From Clostridia bacterium (lineage in GTDB: Bacteria > Bacillota > Clostridia > Christensenellales > Aristaeellaceae): a DNA stretch of 50,502 nt. The notes under the pieces are model-generated. The model saw nothing but the letters and a program-made list of their open reading frames with translations. It did not search any database and had not been told where the DNA came from. Shown one piece after another: positions 1 through 7,406 of the stretch (positions are counted from its first letter, which is position 1; every line of letters begins with the position of its first letter). Location: contig JAFUHD010000118.1 of assembly GCA_017469025.1 (NCBI GenBank), positions 1-50,502 of the forward strand, in the 5' to 3' direction. The position numbers and the translations under genes are program-made.

Positions 1-230
1 AACAATGACAACTGCTTATTATACGGTGCCGAGAGCACAACTATGTCATTAAAGGAGATGGCCCAGCACCTTGTGCTGGTTTGTCAAACAATGACAACTG
101 CTTATTATACGGTGCCGAAAGCACAACTATGTCATTAAAGGAGATGGCCCAGCACCTTGTGCTGGTTTGTCAAACAATGACAACTGCTTATTATACGGTG
201 CCGAAAGCACAACTATGTCATTAAAGGAGA
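1..230 (+). repeat. Tandem array of an 86-bp repeat (three copies)
   Basis: Copies run 1-86, 87-172 and 173-230; the third diverges after its AAAGGAGA. The copies are nearly identical (one G/A difference, at GTGCCGAGAGCAC versus GTGCCGAAAGCAC). Each unit holds a CAGCAC-CTT-GTGCTG hairpin, TTGTCA-AACAA-TGACAA, a GTGC-CGAAA-GCAC hairpin and TGTCATTAAAGGAGA, which resembles a ribosome-binding site. Single diverged copies of the same element occur elsewhere in the window. The array may continue left of the window. It points into a rho-independent terminator, so no gene follows it on this strand. Confidence 0.95.
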
Positions 231-238
231 AGATAATG

Positions 239-273
239 AAACCGCAGGTATCAGTTGATATCTGCGGTTTTTC
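239..273 (+). terminator. Rho-independent terminator after the repeat array
   Basis: AAACCGCAG pairs with CTGCGGTTT across a short inner stem (TATC/GATA) and is followed by TTTTTCTC. It would end a plus-strand transcript coming through the repeat array. It could also serve the minus-strand transporter operon that ends at 319, but the T-run on that strand is weak. Confidence 0.75.
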
Positions 274-318
274 TCATTTGTGCGGGAACGATTAAAGATC
301 TGTTAAACAATACGGACT

Positions 319-1092
319 CTAATTTCCACATTCAATGGAGATTTCATTAAACTTTGAAAGCAACGCTTCAACCTTCAGGGACTGTCTTTCGGGACCGGAC
401 AGATCCAGCTCACAATGTCCCTGATGCATCATGAGAAGGCGGTCGCCGTATTCAACAGCATAGCGGAGATTGTGTGTGACCATGATGGTTGTCAGATTTT
501 TCTCCCTGACAAGCCGTCCGGTCAGCTGCATGATGATTTCTGCAGTTTTCGGATCAAGTGCTGCTGTGTGTTCGTCGAGAATGAGAAATTCAATCGGTGT
601 CATGGTTGTCATGACCATGGCCATGGCCTGACGCTGGCCGCCGGACAAATTTCCGACCTTAATGCCCATTTTGTCTTCCAGACCGAGTCCCAGCTCTGCA
701 AGCATGTCGCGATACCTGTCTGCTTTTTTCCGGTTGACGCAGCGATGAAGATCAAAAGGGTTTCCTTTGTTATCCGCCATGGACATATTTTCAAGAATCG
801 TCATGGACGGACACGTTCCTTTCGACGGGTCCTGATAAACACGACCGATGATCCGGTGCCGTTTGTATTCCGGCAGCCGGGTTACGTTTTTACCACTGAT
901 TTTTACAGTGCCGTTTTCGATTGGTATGGAGCCGCAGATGATGTTCAGGAGAGAAGTCTTTCCGGAACCGTTTGAGCCAATGACACAGACAAACTGGTGA
1001 TCCGGAACGGTAAGGGAGAAGTGATCGAACAGGCAGGTTTCATTGACAGTGCCGCCCTGGTAGATCTTTACGATGTTAGACAGCTCAAGCAT
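319..1092 (-). CDS. ABC transporter ATPase, TrpZ-like
   Basis: 257 aa nucleotide-binding subunit of an importer. Visible motifs are Walker A GSNGSGKTS near residue 40, a Q-loop (VYQDP), the signature LSGGQRQAMA, Walker B FLILDEHTAALDP and the switch histidine in MVTHN. It is the last gene of a three-gene minus-strand operon, and its ATG overlaps the end of the permease gene by 8 nt. The partner proteins and the tryptophan T-box upstream suggest it powers tryptophan uptake, as proposed for TrpXYZ systems of Firmicutes. The substrate is inferred from the leader, not from this subunit. Confidence 0.85.
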   Translation of the reverse strand: MLELSNIVKIYQGGTVNETCLFDHFSLTVPDHQFVCVIGSNGSGKTSLLNIICGSIPIENGTVKISGKNVTRLPEYKRHRIIGRVYQDPSKGTCPSMTILENMSMADNKGNPFDLHRCVNRKKADRYRDMLAELGLGLEDKMGIKVGNLSGGQRQAMAMVMTTMTPIEFLILDEHTAALDPKTAEIIMQLTGRLVREKNLTTIMVTHNLRYAVEYGDRLLMMHQGHCELDLSGPERQSLKVEALLSKFNEISIECGN

Positions 1093-1963
1093 GGTATTTC
1101 ACCTTCCTGTTCTTGCCGCCAATCACAATGATGATGAGGAGCAGGGCAGCTGTAATGAGTTTCAGGTCGAATGGGGAAAGACCCATGGACAGGGCAAGTG
1201 CCACACAGCCTTTGTAAAGCACTGAGCCGATGATCACTGCGGAGGTTGCCTTCAGGCGGCGAAGACCGCGCAGAAGCTGCATGCCAAGGATAACCGAAGC
1301 GACGGCCAGGACCAGTGTGCCGGTTCCCATGGAAATATCAAAATAGCGCTGATACTGGCACATGACGGAGCCGGAAAGGGCGACCAGGGCATTTGCGATA
1401 GACAGTCCGAGGATCTTAACCTTGCCGCTGTCCTCGGCAAGAGAGGCAACCAGGGTTGGGTTGTCACCGGTGGCTTTAAGAAGAAAGCCGGAACGGGTGG
1501 AGAGATACAGATCCATGAGAATCTTGCATAGCAGTGCAAGCAGGAACAGGAGTATGACAGGAAAATACGCTTGAGTGCCGGATGGCAGACCGGAGACAAA
1601 CGTATTTTTAAACATTGTGTCAAAGTTGAACAGGGGGACATTTGCCCGACCGGCAATATGCAGGTTAATGGAGTACAGACCGGTCATTACAATGATGCCG
1701 GAAAGCAGGTCGCGTACGTGCAGCTTTACGTGTATGAGACCGGTAATGGCACCGGCAGCAGCACCGCAGATCATGGAAACCGGAAGTGTAAGCCATGGAT
1801 GAAACCCGTTAGAGATCATGATGGCCGTCACAGCAGCACCCAGGGGAAAGGTGGCATCTACAGACATATCCGGAAAATCCAAAATGCGGAATGTAATGTA
1901 AACCCCCAGGGCCAGGATTGCATAGATAAATCCCTGTTCGAGTACACCGATAACCTGAGCCAT
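1085..1963 (-). CDS. ABC transporter permease, TrpY-like (branched-chain type fold)
   Basis: 292 aa, very hydrophobic, with about eight predicted membrane spans; the N-terminus (GFIYAILALGVYITFRILD) matches the permease family that includes LivH and the partners of PF04392 binding proteins. A GGAGG ribosome site lies 9 nt before the ATG. It sits between the binding protein and the ATPase and overlaps the latter. Tryptophan is the likely substrate because the operon leader has a TGG specifier. Confidence 0.82.
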   Translation of the reverse strand: MAQVIGVLEQGFIYAILALGVYITFRILDFPDMSVDATFPLGAAVTAIMISNGFHPWLTLPVSMICGAAAGAITGLIHVKLHVRDLLSGIIVMTGLYSINLHIAGRANVPLFNFDTMFKNTFVSGLPSGTQAYFPVILLFLLALLCKILMDLYLSTRSGFLLKATGDNPTLVASLAEDSGKVKILGLSIANALVALSGSVMCQYQRYFDISMGTGTLVLAVASVILGMQLLRGLRRLKATSAVIIGSVLYKGCVALALSMGLSPFDLKLITAALLLIIIVIGGKNRKVKYHA

Positions 1964-2053
1964 GAGTCAGATCCTCCAACAAGTGATGATAAGCGGATGG
2001 CAGGGGCATTCAAGCCCCTGCCTTAATGATATTCGGGACAAAGAAGGGAGAGG

Positions 2054-3016
2054 TTACTGGATGGCATGTGCACGGACAGCCAGTTCCTCGTTAAGTGTGA
2101 TGCCAAAGCTGGCCAGAACAGCTTCATTTACATACAGACTGGGTTCGGTGATAATTTGATAAGGAATGTCTGCAGCAGATGCTTCACCTTTCAGTACAAG
2201 AGCAGCCATGATACCGCACTGTTTGCCCAGCTGAACGTAGTCAAGTCCTTCTGCGGCGATGCATCCGTTTTTGACCTGCTCTATTTCAGAACCAAAGACA
2301 GGCTTTTTGGCTGTGTTTGCTTTGTCAAGGACCAGGGCTAGTGCCTGTACAACAGTATTATCGGTCAGGTTGGAAAGACAGTCGACCTTTGGAAGCAGTG
2401 CATCCAGCGCGAGCGGAATGTCTGCAGAGGTGGAAATGCCCATTTCTTCTATTTCGAATCCATATTCACCACAAAGAGACTTATAAGTGGCAATTGTGGA
2501 AACAGAGTTTGTTTCGGATGTTGTATAGAGAATGCCGATTCGTTTGGCATCCGGCAGCATCACACGGATGGTGGCGAGCTGGGCAGCAACTGGCAGTGCA
2601 TCTGAAACACCGGTGATCATGCCGGCATTGATGCCGTCTGCATTCACAAATCCGCTGGCAACGGGATCGGAAACGGCATTGAAAATGACCGGAATTTTAC
2701 CGTCAGCAGCATTGTAGCAGGCCTGAGCCATCGGGGTGGCGATACCGACCATCAGGTCAACGTTCTTTGCGGCGAACTGCGAGGCGATCTGCTGTGTGAT
2801 GCCCATATCCGCCTGGGCATTCTCATAAATGACGGTGAGGTTCTGTCCCTCTACAATGCCTTCCTGGGCGAGACCATCAATAAAACCTGTGCGGCAGTTG
2901 TCAAGAGAACCGTGTTCGGCAAACTGACCGATGCCGACCGTATACTGTTCGGCAAGTGCAAAAGTGGCCAAGAGAACGAGAACAAGAGCGACAAACAATG
3001 CGATAGAGCGTTTCAT
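2054..3016 (-). CDS. ABC transporter substrate-binding protein, TrpX-like
   Basis: 320 aa protein of the ABC_sub_bind type (PF04392 family by pattern). A hydrophobic signal peptide (residues 1-22) ends in ALA before EQYTV. There is no lipobox cysteine, which is unusual for a binding protein of a single-membrane Firmicute. The mature part has alternating alpha/beta segments of a two-lobed periplasmic-binding fold (DLMVGIATPMAQ, KIPVIFNAVSDPV, RIGILYTTSE). It is the first gene after the T-box leader and should deliver the ligand, probably tryptophan, to the permease and ATPase downstream. Confidence 0.85.
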   Translation of the reverse strand: MKRSIALFVALVLVLLATFALAEQYTVGIGQFAEHGSLDNCRTGFIDGLAQEGIVEGQNLTVIYENAQADMGITQQIASQFAAKNVDLMVGIATPMAQACYNAADGKIPVIFNAVSDPVASGFVNADGINAGMITGVSDALPVAAQLATIRVMLPDAKRIGILYTTSETNSVSTIATYKSLCGEYGFEIEEMGISTSADIPLALDALLPKVDCLSNLTDNTVVQALALVLDKANTAKKPVFGSEIEQVKNGCIAAEGLDYVQLGKQCGIMAALVLKGEASAADIPYQIITEPSLYVNEAVLASFGITLNEELAVRAHAIQ

Positions 3017-3084
3017 GGGTATACCTCCTGATTAAATAAAAATATAGGATTGGAAGTATACGGGTAAGCGTCTGGACGTGGAAA

Positions 3085-3121
3085 AGAAAAACGCCTCATG
3101 TTTCATCTGAAACATGAGGCG
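3085..3121 (-). terminator. T-box regulated terminator
   Basis: CGCCTCATGTTTCA and TGAAACATGAGGCG form a perfect 14-bp stem with a GA-type small loop, followed on the minus strand by TTTTTCTTTTCC. It lies between the T-box motif and the ribosome site of the binding-protein gene, as expected for transcription attenuation. Confidence 0.9.
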
Positions 3122-3355
3122 GAAAATATCTTTCCGTGGTGCCACTCATATTGGCCGAAGCCCGCTTATCCCGTACTGACATACGGTGCAGCCTGATAAC
3201 GGGTCTGCGTCCCGTCTCTGTCTAATAAGGCCGTACCTGTTGACAGAGCCCTCAGGAAGCCCATTCAACAATGTCCCTGTGCCGCATTCCCAGCGCCGGC
3301 GGCTCTCTTGAACAGGGGAAACATCGTCTACTCCTCTTCCCTCAGCGGTTTGATT
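3085..3355 (-). ncRNA. T-box riboswitch leader, tryptophan specifier
   Basis: Read on the minus strand, the leader has an AGTAGA motif near its start, a candidate specifier TGAA-TGG-GC (TGG at 3261-3263), the T-box sequence GAGTGGCACCACGGAA at 3132-3147 and a terminator hairpin just before the transporter gene. TGG is the tryptophan codon. In T-box RNAs uncharged tRNA pairs with the specifier and with the T-box bulge, and this favours the antiterminator. The operon would therefore be expressed when tryptophan is scarce. The T-box assignment is firm; the specifier comes from alignment by eye. Confidence 0.85.
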
Positions 3356-3361
3356 GAGGAA

Positions 3362-3390
3362 ACTATATCAGTCCGTAAACAAATTGTCAA
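3362..3390 (-). promoter_or_regulatory. Promoter of the T-box/transporter operon
   Basis: TTGACA at 3385-3390 and TATAGT at 3362-3367 are separated by exactly 17 bp on the minus strand, just upstream of the T-box leader. Confidence 0.8.
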
Positions 3391-3446
3391 TAGTCATTTC
3401 CAAAAAAGTTTATCGGACATTTTCCGCACAACGAGCAGACAGGTCC

Positions 3447-4247
3447 TTAAGGACGGCGGGGACCATTATTTGGTCCAAAGCTCCGGCTGGCACCGGTGAC
3501 TGGTGCAGTGTGTTTCCTGGGCGGCTCCTGTGCCCTGCTTCCCAGCCCTGGATTTCGGACGGGTGGATTTGGCACCGGCGGCTTTGGCGCAGGCGACGGC
3601 TGACCGTGAATCACGGGCGCATGCTGTGGTTTTGGCGCTGGCCGGGCTGCCGGTTTCGGAGCTGGTTTTGGCGGGGGCGGCGTGACATTCCTGGTGCCGA
3701 AAATGGAAGACCATGTGGTCTTTGGCGGCGGGGTACGACGCTTTTCCGTGCGGAAAAGGAAAGAAAACGGATTTGGCTGGGACCAGCGGGTGATACTGGT
3801 AACCTGATTCAGTGCACTGAGTGTACCGAGAACTGCAGCGGCATCTGTAAGGAAGGCACCGGAATCGCTGAATATGGAGCGGGCAGCATAGCGGCTGAAA
3901 TCGACATAGGCGTTCTTATTGTCAGAGATTGCTGTGTTCATGCCGTAGTCTGTCAGTACCTGAGAGACATATACAGCCTGATCCCGGGTAAGATTGCGTG
4001 CAATTTCAACCGGCATGGCATCTACAAGAGCACCGGCATTGGTAAGCGTATAACCGATAAGATCGCGCAGAACTTCCTTTGCCAGCGCTTTGGTGCAGTC
4101 CCCTTTATCAACCAGGATGACCCGGTATATTGCATCCGGCATGACGGTATTTACCGGCTGAGTTACAGCGGTCTGCTTTGAACCGCAGTTTGGACAGAAA
4201 TTGGCGTCAGCGGAAACCTGTGTCCCGCAGTTTGGGCAAAAAGGCAT
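3447..4247 (-). CDS. Double zinc-ribbon protein with Pro/Ala-rich tail
   Basis: 266 aa. The N-terminus has two CPNCG knuckles (FCPNCGTQVSADANFCPNCG), a zinc-ribbon found in many Firmicute membrane or regulatory proteins of unknown role. Residues about 35-150 look like a compact, mostly helical domain I do not recognise. From about 165 onward the sequence is low complexity, rich in P, A and K (PAPKPAARPAPKP), probably disordered. No membrane segment or signal peptide is visible. The GAGGAGG ribosome site directly abuts a diverged copy of the window's repeat element. The gene lies just upstream of the transporter promoter and in the same direction. Function unknown. Confidence 0.75.
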   Translation of the reverse strand: MPFCPNCGTQVSADANFCPNCGSKQTAVTQPVNTVMPDAIYRVILVDKGDCTKALAKEVLRDLIGYTLTNAGALVDAMPVEIARNLTRDQAVYVSQVLTDYGMNTAISDNKNAYVDFSRYAARSIFSDSGAFLTDAAAVLGTLSALNQVTSITRWSQPNPFSFLFRTEKRRTPPPKTTWSSIFGTRNVTPPPPKPAPKPAARPAPKPQHAPVIHGQPSPAPKPPVPNPPVRNPGLGSRAQEPPRKHTAPVTGASRSFGPNNGPRRP

Positions 4248-4253
4248 GGAAAA

Positions 4254-4343
4254 CCTCCTCTATGACATAGTTTTGCTTTCGGCATCGTATCAGTAGCAGA
4301 TGCCATTGTTTGGCAGACCAGTACACAGTGATGGGCTATCTCT
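4254..4343 (-). repeat. Diverged copy of the SD-linked repeat
   Basis: On the minus strand this reads GATAGCCCATCAC...CTGCCAAACAATGGCA...ATGCCGAAAGCA...TGTCATAGAGGAGG. It is the most diverged full-length copy. The central inverted repeat TGTCA/TGACA of the other copies has become TGCCA/TGGCA, so both arms changed together. The 3' end forms the ribosome site of the zinc-ribbon gene. Confidence 0.8.
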
Positions 4344-4380
4344 TCGGCATGCTGGACTCTATCTGAACTGGCTGACAAGC

Positions 4381-4422
4381 GGGTGCAGTGCGCAGGCTGC
4401 TCAGCGCCTGAATACTGCACCC
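4381..4422. other. Strong hairpin in the 4248-4491 spacer
   Basis: GGGTGCAGT pairs with ACTGCACCC (9 bp), and inside it CAGGC pairs with GCCTG. No T-run follows on either strand, so it is not a typical terminator. It lies downstream of the flavoprotein gene and upstream of the zinc-ribbon gene. It may stabilise or process a shared transcript. Confidence 0.5.
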
Positions 4423-4491
4423 TGATATTTGCCTGGCTGGTACAATGCACCAGGTCCTTTTGACAGTCAGCAGCAGTCTGCCGGCTTAAAT

Positions 4492-5346
4492 CTATTTCTT
4501 ATCCAGATAGGCAACTGCGGAAAGGGCTGCGATATTCCCCTCACCTGCGGCCTTGATATACTGGAAGGGCTGACCGGTTACATCGCCACAGGCGAAACAG
4601 CCGGGAATATTGGTTGACATTGTACGGTCCACCTTGATGAAGCTGCCGTCCAGCTCAAGTCCTGGAACGAGCTGGCCCGGTGAGATGCTTTCGCGCAGGA
4701 CAAAGACACCGTCAACCGGATAGGCATCTGTCTTTGTCAGGACGCGGCGTTTTCCGTCCTGTTCATCTATGCCTGTAACAGGTTCGCTGATGATGCGTAC
4801 ACTGTCCGGAAGATCGGGCGTATCGCGGTACATGGGGAAATAGAGTACTTCGCTGCAGATTTCAGACAGAAAACGTGCTTCTGCTTCTTCAGTGCGGCTG
4901 TACCCGACGACCGCGGCGGTTTTTCCGCGATACAGCGGTGCGTCACAGGTTGCACAGTAGCTGACACCGCGCCCGAGCAGCGTTTCCTCACCGGGCAAAG
5001 GTTTGCCTGCTACCACACCTGAGCCCAGAATGACCGTGGATGCCTCATAGATCTCTTTTCCGCCCTGAAGTGCAAAATAGTCGCCCATTGCATAAATACT
5101 AGCGATTCTGTCTTCTGTTATCGCAATGTCCATGCTGTCAAGATGCGCTTTAAGGGCGTCCGCCAGAGCCTGGCCGGAGACGCCGGGGAAACCTGGATAA
5201 TTATATATTGCGTGTGCCTTCTGCAGCTTTGAACTGAGAGACGGACTGCCGATCAGAAGAACAGTTTTGTTCCGGATCTTGGATGTGATTGCAGCGGATA
5301 CACCGCCGGGACCTGTGCCGATGATAGCAATATCAAAACGCGCCAT
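4492..5346 (-). CDS. Thioredoxin-reductase-like flavoprotein
   Basis: 284 aa. The N-terminal FAD-binding motif is IIGTGPGGVSAA. A redox-active CATC pair (C131, C134) sits in the position of the thioredoxin reductase CATCDG motif, and the C-terminal FAD motif GCFACGDVTG is intact. The central nucleotide-binding segment reads AAVVGYSRTEEAEA, lacking the usual GxGxxA/G, and the HRRxxxR arginine cluster is absent (YFPMYRD instead). Loss of both NADPH motifs is known from ferredoxin-dependent flavin thioredoxin reductases of clostridia, so the electron donor may not be NADPH. An AGGAGG ribosome site precedes the ATG. No thioredoxin gene is adjacent. Confidence 0.8.
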   Translation of the reverse strand: MARFDIAIIGTGPGGVSAAITSKIRNKTVLLIGSPSLSSKLQKAHAIYNYPGFPGVSGQALADALKAHLDSMDIAITEDRIASIYAMGDYFALQGGKEIYEASTVILGSGVVAGKPLPGEETLLGRGVSYCATCDAPLYRGKTAAVVGYSRTEEAEARFLSEICSEVLYFPMYRDTPDLPDSVRIISEPVTGIDEQDGKRRVLTKTDAYPVDGVFVLRESISPGQLVPGLELDGSFIKVDRTMSTNIPGCFACGDVTGQPFQYIKAAGEGNIAALSAVAYLDKK

Positions 5347-5531
5347 GTGATTCCTCCTGTTTCTGTTTCATAAGAAACGCATTGTTTTACAAATTGTCAA
5401 TCCCCTCATTCTATTTGACATTTTAATGGATTCCGTCCTGCCGGTCAAGTAATGCGGTGACAATCTGCTGGTGAGAGCAGCAATGAGAACAGGCGCTTAT
5501 TTGCGCGAAATAAAGAAGTGCAGATGCATTC

Positions 5532-5620
5532 CATTAATGACATAGTCGTGCTTTCGGCACCGTATCAATCGCAGTTGTCATGATTTGACAAACCAGCATG
5601 AAATGCTGGGCCATCTCCTA
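5532..5620 (-). repeat. Copy of the SD-linked repeat, 3' ribosome site lost
   Basis: A nearly intact copy with hairpins CAGCAT-TTC-ATGCTG, TTGTCA-AATCA-TGACAA and GTGC-CGAAA-GCAC. The 5' end has GGAGATGGCCC, but the 3' end reads TGTCATTAATGGAATG, so the AAGGAGA is missing. It lies about 190 bp upstream of the flavoprotein gene, within its possible leader. Compared with the first-window array, the first hairpin has C-G replaced by T-A. Confidence 0.9.
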
Positions 5621-5674
5621 TGAAGGTGACGATTAAGGTTTTGACTGTGCAGCGGGTACCGCTGTCCGCTTTTT

Positions 5675-5706
5675 GAAAACAGGCACATCGTGCCGCGCCA
5701 TCTCCT
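5675..5706 (-). repeat. Fragment of the SD-linked repeat (left hairpin only)
   Basis: On the minus strand it reads AGGAGATGGCGCGGCACGATGTGCCTG, matching the left 30 bp of the element. The hairpin GGCAC-GAT-GTGCC shows A-T replaced by G-C relative to the other copies. The rest of the element is not recognisable. The remainder of the 5347-5872 spacer holds only this fragment, the full copy at 5532 and the promoter of the TIR gene. Confidence 0.55.
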
Positions 5707-5802
5707 GGGTAAATATCAGGACGGAATACAGTTTCATTTTTTTGTTGTTATTGCATTGAACGGTGAATCGGCTGCAGGGAATGCCATAATGCACAGAAAG
5801 AC

Positions 5803-5831
5803 TTGATTCAATGGGACATTCTTTTTATAAT
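5803..5831 (+). promoter_or_regulatory. Promoter with overlapping inverted repeat, TIR-SEL1 gene
   Basis: TTGATT at 5803-5808, a 17-bp spacer, then a perfect TATAAT at 5826-5831. The inverted repeat GGACATT (5814-5820) / AATGTCC (5829-5835) overlaps the -10 box and could be an operator. No regulator for it is identifiable here. Confidence 0.7.
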
Positions 5832-5872
5832 GTCCGAAAAAACATGTACACTGAACATAAATGGGGTAACCA

Positions 5873-7318
5873 ATGGACTTTGTCTATGATGCATTTATCA
5901 GTTACAGCCACAGGGACCTGAAATGGGGAAGGTGGCTGCAGCACAAGCTGGAGACGTATCCGCTCCCGCAGGAAATCCGGCGGGCACGCGGTGAAAAGGG
6001 AAAGCATCTGCATGTTTTTCGTGACCAGACGGATCTGGCGGGCGTTGAGCTGCAGGAATCGCTTCAGAGGGCGATGGAGTCTGCACGGTGTCTCATTGTC
6101 ATATGCTCTCCGGACAGTGCCAGATCCAAGTGGGTAGGAGCTGAAATTCGTTATTTCAAGAAACTTGGAAGGGAAACAGAGATCATTCCGTTTGTGGTAG
6201 CCGGTGAACCGGAAAGCGACCGATCAGAACTTGAATGCTATCATGAGAAACTGAGAAACCTGCCGGACAAGCATCTGCTGGGTGCGAATGTACAGGAGCT
6301 TGGCAGACAGAAGGCCTTCCTGCGTCTGACAGCCATACTGCTGGATGTCCGTTTTGACCGGCTGGTCAACCGCGCCAGGCAGAGAAGACAGAGGACGCTG
6401 CTGACTGCAGGTGGACTGTCAGCAGCCGTCATAGCTGTTGTAGGCGGACTTTTATGGCATAACTGGCAGATTTCAAGGCAGAATGAGGTGTTGTCATACA
6501 ATCTTTATGGTGCAGCAATTATTGGAACAATCCAGGCGGACCAGCTGGACGGGGAGGATGTTGAGAATCTCAGAATCTCTGCTGAGGCAGGAAACACGCA
6601 GGCTATGATTTATCTGGCTGACTGCTATCGTCATGGCTGGGGAATAGAGCAGGATCTGACAGCAGCATTTGAGTGGTTCCTGCGTGCTGCTGAGAATGGT
6701 GATGCGACTGCCATGGCAGCCGTGGGCAACTGTTATGCGGCAGGGGAAGGCGTTGAGGCAGATGAGGCTCAAATGGCTGAATGGTATCTGAAGTCTGCTG
6801 ATGCAGGAAATCCGGAGGGAATGCTGGATATCGGGATCTGCTATGAAAATGGAACTGGTGTTGAGCAGAATGAAGCACTTGCACTTGAATACTATCTGAA
6901 ATCTGCTGAACAAGGCAGCCTGCTGAGCATGCAGAAAGCGGCAGGATGCTATCTGTTCGGAGTTGGAACTGAAAAAGACCCGTCGCAGGCATTTGCCTGG
7001 ATGCAGAAACTTGCGCAGACAGGCGACCATGATGGCATGTACAATCTTGGAATGATGTATCAGTATGGCTTTGGAACACAGGAGAGTCCGGAGGATGCCT
7101 ATCTCTGGTACAGACGCGCGGCAGAAAACGGAGATCCTCAGGCAATGTATATGACGGGATGGTGTCTTGAACATCAGTACGGGGTTAAAAGTGCCGCGCT
7201 TGACTGGTATACCCGTGCGGCAGAACTCGGCAGTGAGGAAGCCAGGGAACGCCTGAGCGCAGAATCTGACGGCACTGCAGAACAGAACACAGTACCAGAC
7301 GGACAGGGGACAGACTGA
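5873..7318 (+). CDS. TIR domain - membrane segment - SEL1 repeat protein
   Basis: 481 aa. Residues 1-160 are a TIR domain: YDAFISYSHRD start, box-2-like FRDQTDL, and WVGAEI with E91 at the position of the catalytic glutamate of NAD-cleaving TIRs. Residues about 176-196 form one membrane segment (LSAAVIAVVGGLLW). From about 235 to 460 there are six or seven SEL1 repeats of about 36 residues (pattern A..G...AM..LG.CY..G.GV..D...A..WY..AA). The C-terminus is acidic and polar. The likely layout is a cytosolic TIR with SEL1 repeats on the other face of the membrane, or a membrane-anchored scaffold. Whether it hydrolyses NAD is unknown. It has its own promoter and is followed at 89 bp by the export cluster. 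The ribosome site (TGGGGT) is weak. Confidence 0.82.
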   Translation: MDFVYDAFISYSHRDLKWGRWLQHKLETYPLPQEIRRARGEKGKHLHVFRDQTDLAGVELQESLQRAMESARCLIVICSPDSARSKWVGAEIRYFKKLGRETEIIPFVVAGEPESDRSELECYHEKLRNLPDKHLLGANVQELGRQKAFLRLTAILLDVRFDRLVNRARQRRQRTLLTAGGLSAAVIAVVGGLLWHNWQISRQNEVLSYNLYGAAIIGTIQADQLDGEDVENLRISAEAGNTQAMIYLADCYRHGWGIEQDLTAAFEWFLRAAENGDATAMAAVGNCYAAGEGVEADEAQMAEWYLKSADAGNPEGMLDIGICYENGTGVEQNEALALEYYLKSAEQGSLLSMQKAAGCYLFGVGTEKDPSQAFAWMQKLAQTGDHDGMYNLGMMYQYGFGTQESPEDAYLWYRRAAENGDPQAMYMTGWCLEHQYGVKSAALDWYTRAAELGSEEARERLSAESDGTAEQNTVPDGQGTD

Positions 7319-7406
7319 CCCGCGGCAGGTTCTGCTGTTCATTTTTGACGGAATGAATTATAATAGCGTAACTTATCAATTGAGGAACAGTCAGAAAGGA
7401 ACTTTC

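Noticed and set aside
1-230. CRISPR-like array
   Set aside because: The 86-bp units are head-to-tail with no unique spacers between them, and no cas genes are present.
237-296. 19-codon frame (MKPQVSVDI...) with a perfect AAGGAG 7 nt upstream
   Set aside because: Most of it is the terminator hairpin at 239-273, and the ribosome site is simply the end of the last repeat unit.
3354-4181. Long plus-strand open frame of 275 codons
   Set aside because: It lies opposite the zinc-ribbon gene, is rich in R/W/C with no domain pattern, and has no ribosome site.
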